Below are positions 34,921 through 42,122 of a stretch of 64,000 nt of DNA, piece after piece. Every line of letters begins with the position of its first letter. The first letter of the stretch is position 1. A program made the translations under genes and the position numbers. Source of the DNA: Arthrobacter crystallopoietes (lineage in GTDB: Bacteria; Actinomycetota; Actinomycetes; Actinomycetales; Micrococcaceae); assembly GCF_017603825.1 (NCBI RefSeq), contig NZ_CP072014.1:2480001-2544000 (forward strand), given 5' to 3'. The notes below the pieces were generated by a model. The model made no database searches, was not told where the DNA came from, and saw only the letters and a program-made list of their open reading frames with translations.

Positions 34921-36162
34921 TCAGGCAATCGCTGCCTGATTGAGGTTTGTTTCGGGGGCAGTTGCACCCTGGGCAGCTTCAGCGCGCACGGAGAATCTGG
35001 AAATGATGAGGAACGGAACCAGCAGGACGAAGGTCATGCCTGACAACACCATTCCCAAGGTGGTGTAGCCGGCGGCCGTTGAGATGGAGGTGCCGAAGAC
35101 GGGAGCGAACGAGGAGCCGATGAGGTAAACCCCGAGAACCGGTGCGGACCAGCGGCCCGTTGCGTCGAGCGCTGCCGCAGTAGCGACGACGTAGATGAAG
35201 GAGAGCATGTAGATGGTGTTCCAAGCGATGATGACCACCATGTACCAGCCGGGATCGGTAACCATGCCGGAAACGAATTTCAGGGCGCCGCCGGCTATCA
35301 GTGCGGCGGCGAGGGGCACAGTGCGACCCAAACGTCCACCTGCCACACCAATCAGGGCCGAAGCGATTAGCCCGCCTAGGGTAGACAGGCTCAACACCAA
35401 GCCCATTCCTGTTTCGTCGAGCCGGGCCTGTTCGGCACCCATCGTGGCCGCCACGGCCCAAAGCGAATCTTCGCTCAGTGCCCAGAGGGCGAAGCAGGCC
35501 AGCAGGCCAAGGCCCGCGATGGTTGTCTTGCGCTGCGATACCGCGGGAGAGGTGGCCGCTGCTGCTGCAACAGCGGGGGATTCGACGGCGGGGCGATCCG
35601 GAAGCCATCCTGTGGTGAACAGCGCGGCCAGGGCCAGGCCCGCAAGCAGGCCGAAGGCGCTGCCCATTCCCGCGCCCAATGCCGGTATGGCGAAGAGGAC
35701 CACGGAGACCAACGCCCGGTTGGCAAATCCGCTGATGCCCGATGCCCGGTCAGGATTGCGTAAAGCACCCAAAGCGGCTCCGCTTGCAGAAACGGCGCCG
35801 CCGCTTCCCAGGCCACCGAGGAGTACGCCTGCAATGACCGCCGGAACGGAGGGAATAAAAGCCGCGGCACCGAAGCCTAAAGCCGACAATGCGAGTCCGC
35901 TCCGTGCGATGACATAACGTCCGTCGAGGGAAGCCCAGCGCGACGTCAGCAGGCAGGTAGCTGCGCAGGCCAGCAGAGAACCTGTCAAGAGAGCACCCGC
36001 GGCTGTTGCTGGGAATGCGAGCTCCTCGATGAGGGCTACGAGCATGATCGGAACCAGGTTTGCGGTCATGAATCCGACCACGCTGATGCCGAAAATAGAA
36101 ACTGCGCGGGTGGCAGTCAGCGGTACACGCGTCGAATGCGTAGTTGAGGAGTCGTTGGACAT
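34921..36162 (-). CDS. MFS transporter
   Basis: A 413-residue membrane transporter with about twelve hydrophobic segments in two halves. Conserved glycine-rich helices include VIAGVLLGGLGSGGAVSASGAALGAL (about 112-137) and LGGLIASALIGVAGGRLGRTVPL (about 255), a cytoplasmic loop resembling the MFS A-motif. The middle loop (about 190-215) is alanine-rich. GGAGGA lies six bases before the ATG. It is the first gene of a two-gene operon, with twin palindromes in the 107-base gap upstream. Substrate unknown. Confidence 0.87.
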   Translation of the reverse strand: MSNDSSTTHSTRVPLTATRAVSIFGISVVGFMTANLVPIMLVALIEELAFPATAAGALLTGSLLACAATCLLTSRWASLDGRYVIARSGLALSALGFGAAAFIPSVPAVIAGVLLGGLGSGGAVSASGAALGALRNPDRASGISGFANRALVSVVLFAIPALGAGMGSAFGLLAGLALAALFTTGWLPDRPAVESPAVAAAAATSPAVSQRKTTIAGLGLLACFALWALSEDSLWAVAATMGAEQARLDETGMGLVLSLSTLGGLIASALIGVAGGRLGRTVPLAAALIAGGALKFVSGMVTDPGWYMVVIIAWNTIYMLSFIYVVATAAALDATGRWSAPVLGVYLIGSSFAPVFGTSISTAAGYTTLGMVLSGMTFVLLVPFLIISRFSVRAEAAQGATAPETNLNQAAIA

Positions 36163-36205
36163 AGCTGTCCTCCATCGGTCAGAGAAGATGTGCGGGGCGT
36201 CACTA

Positions 36206-36272
36206 AATGAAAGGCTTTCATTATTATGTGGGCGCGGTTCTCAAATTTCAAGAGGTTAGTGAAAGCCTTTCA
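36206..36272. promoter_or_regulatory. Twin TetR-type operators upstream of the MFS gene
   Basis: The 13-bp palindrome TGAAAGGCTTTCA (36208-36220, extended by AAT/ATT) and its copy TGAAAGCCTTTCA (36260-36272) differ only at the central base. They are 52 bp apart, about five helical turns, so both face the same side of the DNA. They occupy the gap before the MFS operon; the second overlaps the stop codon of the adjacent TetR gene. Confidence 0.75.
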
Positions 36273-36887
36273 GGAAATCTTTTTCAACGCCTTTTCGCGC
36301 ACGCCGGCGATGAGGAGATCCAGCCCGAAGGCGAACGCTGCCTCCGAACGTTCCGCGGGGGTGCCCAGGTTGGAGACCGCCTGGGCGAAGGCGGGGAAGC
36401 GTCCCGGAGGAAGACTCCACACGACTTCCGGGGCGGTGAGTTCTAAGGCTGAGCCCAAAGCCAAATAGTCGATCGTGTTGATCGCGGGAACGATCTCCTC
36501 GTTGGGCACACCCGCCCGTCCCAACACCGTAGCCATGTCCTCGTAGAACGCGATCACGCCCGGATCCTGCACCGTCTGGGTGATCAGCATCGGGACTAGA
36601 CGGGGGTGGGGGAGGAGACAGTCGCGATAGTTGCGCACTAGCGCTCGCAGCGCGTCCTCCCACGGCATATTGTCAAGATCCACTCCTATTACGCGGGAGA
36701 ATGCCTTTCCACGCATCAACTCAATGATGTGCTCCCGGTTGTCGATGTGGTTGTACAGCGCAGACTGGCTCACGCCCAACCGCCGTGCGACCTTGGGAAA
36801 GCTGAAGTCGCCTTCCTCGTCCACTAATTCCAGTGCCGTAGCAACGATGGCGTCGACCGACAAGAGCGGGGAACGGGGACGGGCCAT
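36270..36887 (-). CDS. TetR family transcriptional regulator
   Basis: A 205-residue regulator. The HTH lies near 12-52 (VDAIVATALELVDEEGDFSF, then KVARRLGVSQSALYNHIDNRE), followed by an all-helical ligand domain of the TetR_C type. The ATG at 36887 has AAGGAG upstream; a longer in-frame start adds non-conserved sequence and is rejected. It is transcribed in the same direction as the MFS-amidohydrolase pair and ends inside one of two matched palindromes, which are its likely targets. Confidence 0.87.
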   Translation of the reverse strand: MARPRSPLLSVDAIVATALELVDEEGDFSFPKVARRLGVSQSALYNHIDNREHIIELMRGKAFSRVIGVDLDNMPWEDALRALVRNYRDCLLPHPRLVPMLITQTVQDPGVIAFYEDMATVLGRAGVPNEEIVPAINTIDYLALGSALELTAPEVVWSLPPGRFPAFAQAVSNLGTPAERSEAAFAFGLDLLIAGVREKALKKIS

Positions 36888-37374
36888 GAAGAACTCCTTG
36901 CGCAGCGATGATCCTATCAATCTAACTTGAATGTCAGAATGCCTGCGACCCTGCGGTTCCACCGCTGAGCGGCGAGTGGCTGCGCAAGGGAGCAGGCAGA
37001 ATCGGCCTAACTTTCAGGTGTGGCTACACGTCGGTGTGGATCAGAACTGCGGGGTTCCTGAATGGCGCAGTGAGTTTCGCCGTTCCGGTGTCAGTTGATC
37101 AGCGGCAGAGGTCGTGTGGAGCCTGGTGTTCCCCAACACGCCAAACTCCACACGGATTCCCCTAACCTTCATCGACAATTCCGCGGCCTCCCCAACGAAG
37201 CCGCGGTTGTTGATGCGTCACGTTCAGGGTAACGATTCAGCAGGCCGGAGCGCTAGGGACTTTAGGCCCTACCGGGATGCTGGCAGGCCGGGAGCGAGGT
37301 CCAGCGGAAGACCTATCGTCATGGTGCAGGAGCAGGGCCACCATTGGTTATTCCAACAGTCGAAGGAGGCACTC
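36888..37374. other. Gene-free stretch upstream of the 98-residue protein
   Basis: Nearly 490 bases without a convincing gene. It holds the TetR upstream region, a degenerate half of the repeated hairpin (GGCGAGTGGCTGCG near 36972) and a nested inverted repeat at 37114-37153. Frames that run through it into the next gene lack conserved sequence. Confidence 0.5.
37114..37153. repeat. Nested inverted repeat
   Basis: GTGTGGAG (37114-37121) pairs with CTCCACAC (37146-37153), and inside it GTGTT (37126-37130) pairs with AACAC (37135-37139). It could fold as a long imperfect hairpin. No gene end is close, so a regulatory or relic terminator role is possible. Confidence 0.4.
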
Positions 37375-37671
37375 ATGGAAACGTCGGCCTACGCAATCGT
37401 GCATTTCTTTCCCGGCGGCACCAAGGACCAGTACGAGGCATCGGTGGCCGCGGCCCACCCCGGCGAGGGCCAGCGCCCGCCGGGGCAGATCTTCCACGCG
37501 GCCGGACCGTCCGACGGCGGCTGGAGGGTCATCGCCGTCCACGAGTCGAAGGAGAGCTGGGAATCTTTCCGTGACAGCACTCTCATGCCCTTGCTGCAGA
37601 AGGGCGTGGAGGGCGGGTTCACCACCATGCCGGAAGCCACGGAGATCCCGCTGCACAACCTGCTGATGTAG
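37375..37671 (+). CDS. Small dimeric alpha-beta-barrel-like protein
   Basis: A 98-residue protein. AIVHFFPGGTKDQYEASVAAAHP, GQIFHAAGPSDGGWRVIAVHES and SWESFRDSTLMPLLQKG follow the pattern of stand-alone ABM/stress-responsive barrel proteins, where strands carry short hydrophobic runs and a helix contains W..F. No catalytic residues can be assigned. AGGAGG lies eight bases before the ATG; an open frame from 37114 is longer but without conserved sequence. A family hairpin follows the stop. Function unknown. Confidence 0.72.
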   Translation: METSAYAIVHFFPGGTKDQYEASVAAAHPGEGQRPPGQIFHAAGPSDGGWRVIAVHESKESWESFRDSTLMPLLQKGVEGGFTTMPEATEIPLHNLLM

Positions 37672-37686
37672 TCGGGCCGAGAAGGA

Positions 37687-37723
37687 GACGGTGCCCGGTG
37701 GGAAGCCGGGCGCCGCCGTCGTG
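37687..37723 (+). terminator. Hairpin terminator after the 98-residue protein gene
   Basis: GGTGCCCGG (37690-37698) pairs with CCGGGCGCC (37706-37714) with one G-U pair. The right flank is GCCGTCGTGATTT, again ending in CCGTCGT. It begins 16 bases after the stop. Confidence 0.65.
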
Positions 37724-37772
37724 ATTTCGTTGGTGCAGTTACCCGATAACTGGAGTCTGTGCAGTGACGTGC

Positions 37773-38222
37773 TCACCGCCACCTGTCGCCCTTCGCGGTG
37801 ACATAGTGCTGCCATACATAGCGCCATGGAATCACGGCCAGGATGATGACGACCATGGAGCAGTTGAATATCAGTTCGGACATGGCCGGGTCAACGGCGT
37901 CGTCCATGATGGCGGGCAAGGCTACGGCAGCTAGCCAGATGAGCTTCCAGATTGACTCGAACAGCAGCAGCGGCAGCATCCGGACCGGGTACCGCAATCC
38001 GACGAAGGCGAGGATGCACATGGCGGTCAGGATGCAGGTGACAACGCCTTCCATCAGGGTTCTCGAGGCATCCTGGCTGAAAAGGTCTGGCACTTTGAAG
38101 ATGGCGAGGCCAACCGCCATGTAAAAGTAGCCTGCCCGCATCAGATGGAGTCGGTAAAGGGGTAACTCGCCTGCTGAGGCAGCAGCGGGCTGGGACGGGC
38201 TTGAAGCTTGTCGAACGGTCAT
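37773..38222 (-). CDS. Four-helix membrane protein, unknown function
   Basis: A 149-residue protein with four hydrophobic segments: YFYMAVGLAIF (about 31), VVTCILTAMCILAFVGL (57-73), MLPLLLFESIWKLIWLAAVALPA (79-101) and LIFNCSMVVIILAVIPW (116-132). The first 25 residues are polar and the tail RYVWQHYVTAKGDRWR is basic. Similar small proteins of unknown role occur in many actinobacteria and proteobacteria. The ATG at 38222 with TGGAG upstream is preferred over one at 38258 that lacks a ribosome site. Confidence 0.65.
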   Translation of the reverse strand: MTVRQASSPSQPAAASAGELPLYRLHLMRAGYFYMAVGLAIFKVPDLFSQDASRTLMEGVVTCILTAMCILAFVGLRYPVRMLPLLLFESIWKLIWLAAVALPAIMDDAVDPAMSELIFNCSMVVIILAVIPWRYVWQHYVTAKGDRWR

Positions 38223-38258
38223 GGCGGGCTCCAGTGTGGCTGTACGCTGCTCTGGCAT

Positions 38259-38836
38259 AGATGCAAACCCGGAAGGGCTAAGGAGCAGGCTGCGTCGTCG
38301 CCTGGCCGGCTGCCATTCCTACGATTGTGGCCGAAGGCCGTTACAGGCGTGTCATACGATTTTCCCGCCGGCGACCGCAGATCTCCTGAGGTTGGCCTGA
38401 GGAAGCGAAAGACCAGGTTTATGTCACCCTGGAGTTGGCTTGGGGAGGTCTTACTTCGGGCCATTTCGCATGTCAGGGCATCCATGGAGCCCGGGCTGGA
38501 TAAAGCAGGGAAAACGAGGAACAGGTGCCGGGGCCGGCAGTCTCCCCAAAGTCCTGCCGGTGCCCCGCACCCGATGAGCTGAGACGAGCCGGCCGCTGAC
38601 AGTCCAGACACTCCCCAGTAGCCCGGACTCCGGCTGCAACTCCCGCCATCTGCTGGCTCCAGCGTGAACGATCAACCTCAGGGTTTCCGCATGTCCGGCT
38701 CAAGATTGGCTCAAGACGCGTGGCCCGCCCAGCCGTGCGGGCTGCAGTAACTATGTTGGGGATTTCGGCGCCGTCCTGCTGTTCCCCGTGGCGGGGCGGC
38801 GCCGAATCCACGCCTGTCCTTGGCTAAAGTCGGACC
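38259..38836. other. Gene-free stretch before the HTH pseudogene
   Basis: About 580 bases where short frames on both strands show no conserved sequence or consistent third-position GC bias. The only clear structure is the nested inverted repeat at 38764-38806. Confidence 0.5.
38764..38806. repeat. Nested inverted repeat, 10-bp outer and 5-bp inner stems
   Basis: TTCGGCGCCG (38764-38773) pairs with CGGCGCCGAA (38797-38806). CCCCG (38784-38788) pairs with CGGGG (38792-38796) inside it. It lies about 30 bases before the HTH pseudogene and may be its old operator or an upstream terminator. Confidence 0.5.
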
Positions 38837-39095
38837 TTGACAGATGCGCGCCGGCAGCGTTTCCTCAAACTTTCTGACGTGCAGGAAATCCGCTAGGTCA
38901 GTTCCGCCCAGGCCTACGCACTGGTCCGCTCCGGGACCTGCCCGCGATCAGGATTGGCGGCCGGAACCAGTGGCGGGTGGAACTGTGAAATTGGAAGAGT
39001 AGATCCAGGACGGCTACCGGCGTACCGCCGAAGCAATAGCCGCCGGACGGCTGGACCGCAGTCGGGATCCCGAGGGGGAGAGCGATGAGCCCGAC
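38837..39095 (+). pseudogene. Broken helix-turn-helix (excisionase/BldC-like) gene
   Basis: Translation in successive frames gives RFLKLSDVQEI, then a TAG at 38894-38896, then VSSAQAYALVRSG, a one-base frameshift to AIRIGGRNQWRVEL, a second frameshift to KLEE, another TAG, and IQDGYRRTAEAIAAGRLD. Joined, these form a complete small DNA-binding protein of the helix_turn_helix_17 type common in actinobacteria: HTH with AQAYALVRSG, then the wing GGRNQWRVE. At least two stops and two frameshifts mean it is not functional. Sequencing error could explain one lesion but hardly all four. Confidence 0.75.
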
Positions 39096-39165
39096 CAACG
39101 GGGAGGAGGTTACCGACGGAGCCCGTACGGGCAACTAGGCCGAAGTGCCGGAAAAGATTGGGCCA

Positions 39166-39330
39166 TCAAACAATGCCGATGGCCTGAAACCACTCAATAA
39201 TCTGGGTCAACAGCTGCAGGCCGAAGGAGGAAAAAGTGGTAACGATGGCGGCGAGGAACAACGCCGTCACCGCGAAGGCAAAGATTATCAAGGGCCAGTG
39301 GCGGGGCTTATAGGCTTCCTTCTCGTCCAC
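39166..39330 (-). CDS. Small single-pass membrane protein (54 residues)
   Basis: From a GTG at 39330 the frame reads MDEKEAYKPRHWPLIIFAFA, then a hydrophobic stretch to about residue 32 and an amphipathic tail (LLTQIIEWFQAIGIV). A charged, proline-containing N-terminus before one membrane helix is the usual plan of small actinobacterial membrane proteins. TGGAAA stands before the GTG. No name can be given. It could be chance, but codon third positions and the hydrophobic pattern support it. Confidence 0.5.
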   Translation of the reverse strand: MDEKEAYKPRHWPLIIFAFAVTALFLAAIVTTFSSFGLQLLTQIIEWFQAIGIV

Positions 39331-39738
39331 ATTTCCACGGTATGGGCTCGGCCATGAACCCGCCTGTGACGAAACTGTGAAGTTGCTGTGGAGTCCCGCT
39401 AGTCATTCTCCCGGTCCTCCCAATCGTCCCTGCTGCCATGGTCATCGTCGTCGTTGCAGCTGATGCCATTCGCTATCTGAAAGCCGGCAGCGTCAAAGTT
39501 ACGTGATATTTGTAGGTATCGTCGCGTACATAGCGTTCACTCTCTGGCTGGCGTCTCGCCTTCGGGGAAGCCCGGATCTGCGGCGCCGACGTCGTTCGCT
39601 TTTTCTTCAGGCCGTTTCATCGGCGGCGGCGGTGGTTTGTATGGCCGACTGACGGCCTAGATGACATTTCCAACACGAATCGCCGGGTGGCGGCGCAACG
39701 CAACCACCCGGCGTCGTACTTTGCCCGCAGTTGAGACC
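39331..39738. other. Intergenic stretch with a possible 49-residue frame
   Basis: About 400 bases. A GTG at 39503 opens a 49-residue plus-strand frame (MIFVGIVAYIAFTLWLASRL, then basic residues), a possible small membrane protein with a weak start. The rest shows only the hairpin at 39681-39717. Confidence 0.35.
39681..39717. terminator. Hairpin of the repeated family
   Basis: CGCCGGGTGG (39681-39690) pairs perfectly with CCACCCGGCG (39704-39713), followed by TCGT. Here the core has changed from GGCGGGTGG to CGCCGGGTGG with matching change in the other arm. It lies 22 bases beyond the minus-strand DUF3237 gene stop. Confidence 0.7.
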
Positions 39739-40323
39739 TTAGGTGAGGACGAAGACGCGGATCAGCACGGCATCCCTGGAGGGGCGCAGTGAGTTGAGCG
39801 TTCCGACCAGGATGCGCCGGTTCAGCCAGTCGTGCGGGCCGGTCGGGGCGGTCACGGTCAGGAACGATCTGGCGTACCGCTGTTCCGGCGTGGGCTGGTC
39901 GATGAGCACGTTGTTGACCACTGACAGAACGGCGCCGTCATCCGTGCGCAGCTCATAGATCGCCTCCAGCATGCGGACGCCGTCGCCCCGGATGAGCTGC
40001 CGGTCGGCGCCGCCGCTCTCAACAGTGCCGCTGATCCGCGGACCTTTGAACCTGCCGCCGATGATGGGCACAATCCGACGTCCGCCAAGAGGGCCGTCGC
40101 CCAAATCCTCGGCAGGAGCGATATCCACTACTGCTTCGAAGGCGAGCTCGGCGCCCACCCGGTCCATGGGGACACCGGCGAGGAGTTCCTCGAATTTCTT
40201 ATCAGGCAACGGGGGAGCTGGCTTCGCCTTGTCGGCGGCTGCGGCTGACCCGGCTGTAGCGAGACCGGCAACAGATGCCAGTCCTGCACCGAGCATGACG
40301 CGACGCTGGATGTTTTGGGTCAT
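39739..40323 (-). CDS. Tat-exported DUF3237 protein
   Basis: A 194-residue protein. RRVMLGAGLASVAGLATAGSAAAA at the start has a twin-arginine pair followed by a hydrophobic stretch and an AxA site, so it is exported folded. The rest (GGRRIVPIIGGRFKGPRISG, GGADRQLIRGDGV, YELRTDDGAVLSV, DWLNRRILVGT) follows the DUF3237 family closely. The family forms a beta-barrel of unknown function. GGAGG precedes the ATG. It is 30 bases after the hydrolase gene, on the same strand, so the two are co-transcribed. An exported DUF3237 protein paired with a secreted hydrolase is notable. Confidence 0.85.
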   Translation of the reverse strand: MTQNIQRRVMLGAGLASVAGLATAGSAAAADKAKPAPPLPDKKFEELLAGVPMDRVGAELAFEAVVDIAPAEDLGDGPLGGRRIVPIIGGRFKGPRISGTVESGGADRQLIRGDGVRMLEAIYELRTDDGAVLSVVNNVLIDQPTPEQRYARSFLTVTAPTGPHDWLNRRILVGTLNSLRPSRDAVLIRVFVLT

Positions 40324-40353
40324 GACATTCCTCCTTCCAAAATGAAGCTCGGT

Positions 40354-41775
40354 TTAGAAATTGGCGTTCCAGTCGCGGTCGTTGATGAACTCGCCGGGCC
40401 GGAAGTCGACGAAGGCGGCGCCGTCGAGGCCGATGGACTCGGCGTTCGTTTGCAGCACGGAGGTCTTGGCCACGTTGCCCCAGTTGCCGGTCTCCAGCCG
40501 CTGGTCCATGGCTTCGATCGAGGCGACGTTCTCGGCGACCGTGAAACTACAGTGTCCCTCGCGGTCCACGAAAGCCTGGCGGAACAAGGAGCGCTCGCCC
40601 GCCTGGCGCACGGTTTCGGCGTACTCCTCCTGGTACTCCACGGGCGCCAGCAGGTCCACAAGGGTGTGCGTTGCGAGCAGCGGCACCTGCAGTTCGCCGG
40701 TCGGAGTAGATGTGCGCAGCATCCACTCCAGGGCGTTTCCATCCGGTGTGATGTCGGCGTTGGCGGTGATGGTGGCAAGGTCCGTCGACAGGTCGAGGCC
40801 TGCCAGACCGTACATGTGTTCCACCTGCTGACGCTGGTCAGAGGAGTGCAGGAGCTTGGCGTAGTCCACGCCTGCGGTCCAGCCGCTGTCCCCGCCGGCT
40901 GCGTTGACGATGGTGTGACGGCGCCCGATGACGGTCGGCAGGGTGTCCAGCACAAGGTCTGCCTGGGCGGCGGCCAGGGACTCCGGATCCATCAGTTCGA
41001 CGCCGTCGAGCTGGGTGGGCGTGTTCAGCAGTGCCGCCACCAGTGCAATCCGGGCCCTTCCCTCGGCCGATTCCGTGGCTTCCTGCAGCGCAGCCTTCAG
41101 GCTGGCGATGGTCGCGTCCGACTGCTCCGGCGTGGTGAAGCCGGTCAGCCGGATGTCCTGCCCGGGAAGGAGAAGCTCGGCCGCCGCGTGGGCTGCATCC
41201 AGCTGGTAGTTGTTCAGGGCGACTCCGCCGCCGACCAGTCCGCAGGTACTCACGGCGCCGTCGATGCCAGCATTCCGAATCTCGGCCATCATGCTGGTTA
41301 CGAGGCCGCCCATAGACCGGCCCACGGCGATGACGCGGTCCGCTTCGCCGAACTGCTTCTCGAACGCGGCCATGGTGTCGAGCTGGTCCTGCGCGGCCGT
41401 CTCCAGCGCCCAGCCTGTTTCGGCGTACGACGACGACGCGACGGCGTACCCGCGGTTGATCAGTTCTGCGGCAGTGGGGGCGAAGCCTTTGTCCCACGCC
41501 GGGTTGTCGGTACCGCCACGGAAGCCGTGCGCGAACAGCACCAGCTTGCCGTTCCAGTTCGCGGGCACCTCGGCACGCCAGGTGGCTCCGTTGTCGAGGG
41601 TCCCGGTGGCAACGGTGGGAGGTACTTGTTCTGCGGCAGCGGTCGTCGCAGTCGTGGCGCCGGACGACGCCGGTGCAGCTACGGCGGCGGGGGAGACAGC
41701 CGCGGCGACGAGGAGGGCAGAAAGGGCGGATGTTGAAACAATCGTGCGGCAGCGTTGACGCATGGTGCGGGTCAT
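40354..41775 (-). CDS. Secreted alpha/beta-hydrolase
   Basis: A 473-residue protein. A signal peptide (about 1-35, ending AVAAPA) precedes an alpha/beta-hydrolase domain: LVLFAHGFRGGTDN (oxyanion region), VGRSMGGLVTS (nucleophile Ser 154), and late VDREGHCSFTVAEN carrying the probable catalytic His. It resembles secreted esterases/aryl or peptide hydrolases of actinobacteria without a named substrate. The gene is first in a pair with the DUF3237 gene, and a 22-bp inverted repeat lies 55 bases upstream of its start. Confidence 0.83.
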   Translation of the reverse strand: MTRTMRQRCRTIVSTSALSALLVAAAVSPAAVAAPASSGATTATTAAAEQVPPTVATGTLDNGATWRAEVPANWNGKLVLFAHGFRGGTDNPAWDKGFAPTAAELINRGYAVASSSYAETGWALETAAQDQLDTMAAFEKQFGEADRVIAVGRSMGGLVTSMMAEIRNAGIDGAVSTCGLVGGGVALNNYQLDAAHAAAELLLPGQDIRLTGFTTPEQSDATIASLKAALQEATESAEGRARIALVAALLNTPTQLDGVELMDPESLAAAQADLVLDTLPTVIGRRHTIVNAAGGDSGWTAGVDYAKLLHSSDQRQQVEHMYGLAGLDLSTDLATITANADITPDGNALEWMLRTSTPTGELQVPLLATHTLVDLLAPVEYQEEYAETVRQAGERSLFRQAFVDREGHCSFTVAENVASIEAMDQRLETGNWGNVAKTSVLQTNAESIGLDGAAFVDFRPGEFINDRDWNANF

Positions 41776-42122
41776 TGGGGAAACCTCACTGTGGATCGTT
41801 TAATCGGACAACTAATGCTTATCCGAATGATTGATCGTGTCAACGATTAATATGAAGTGCGTCACAATGTCGGTGTCCGCAGAGGTTTTGGCGTCGTGAA
41901 TCTTGCCCGATAGATGGACAGGGCGCGGGTAATGGCATCGCCGCCGCCGTTCCTTGGCGTTTAGTTCCCGTGTTGTTCGAAACTGGGGTTTAACTGGGGT
42001 ATGAAAGCTTTAAGTGAAACGTTACGCTTCTCCCGTGGGGAATGGTCACGGCTTGCCGGGTACCTACCTTAGCTCGGAGCCGGTATCACGGTTCCGCCGA
42101 TCGTTTTTTGAGGGGCGAAACT
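41776..42122. promoter_or_regulatory. Divergent promoter region with inverted repeat
   Basis: This 347-base region separates two divergent secreted-enzyme genes. ATTGATCGT (41830-41838) and ACGATTAAT (41843-41851) form a 22-bp repeat with one mismatch; a related ATCGTTTAAT occurs at about 41796. No gene was seen inside it. Confidence 0.5.

Noticed and set aside
36970-37000. GGCGAGTGGCTGCG upstream of TetR
   Set aside because: Looks like the left arm of the hairpin family but has no matching right arm.
37114-37374. N-terminal extension of the 98-residue protein
   Set aside because: No conserved sequence and a strong ribosome site lies directly before the internal ATG at 37375.
38219-38611. 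130-codon minus-strand frame and a 124-codon plus-strand frame over the same bases
   Set aside because: Neither shows third-position GC bias, start signals or recognisable sequence; treated as non-coding.
39503-39652. 49-residue plus-strand membrane-like frame
   Set aside because: Weak start and a basic, low-complexity tail; kept only as a possibility inside the intergenic entry.
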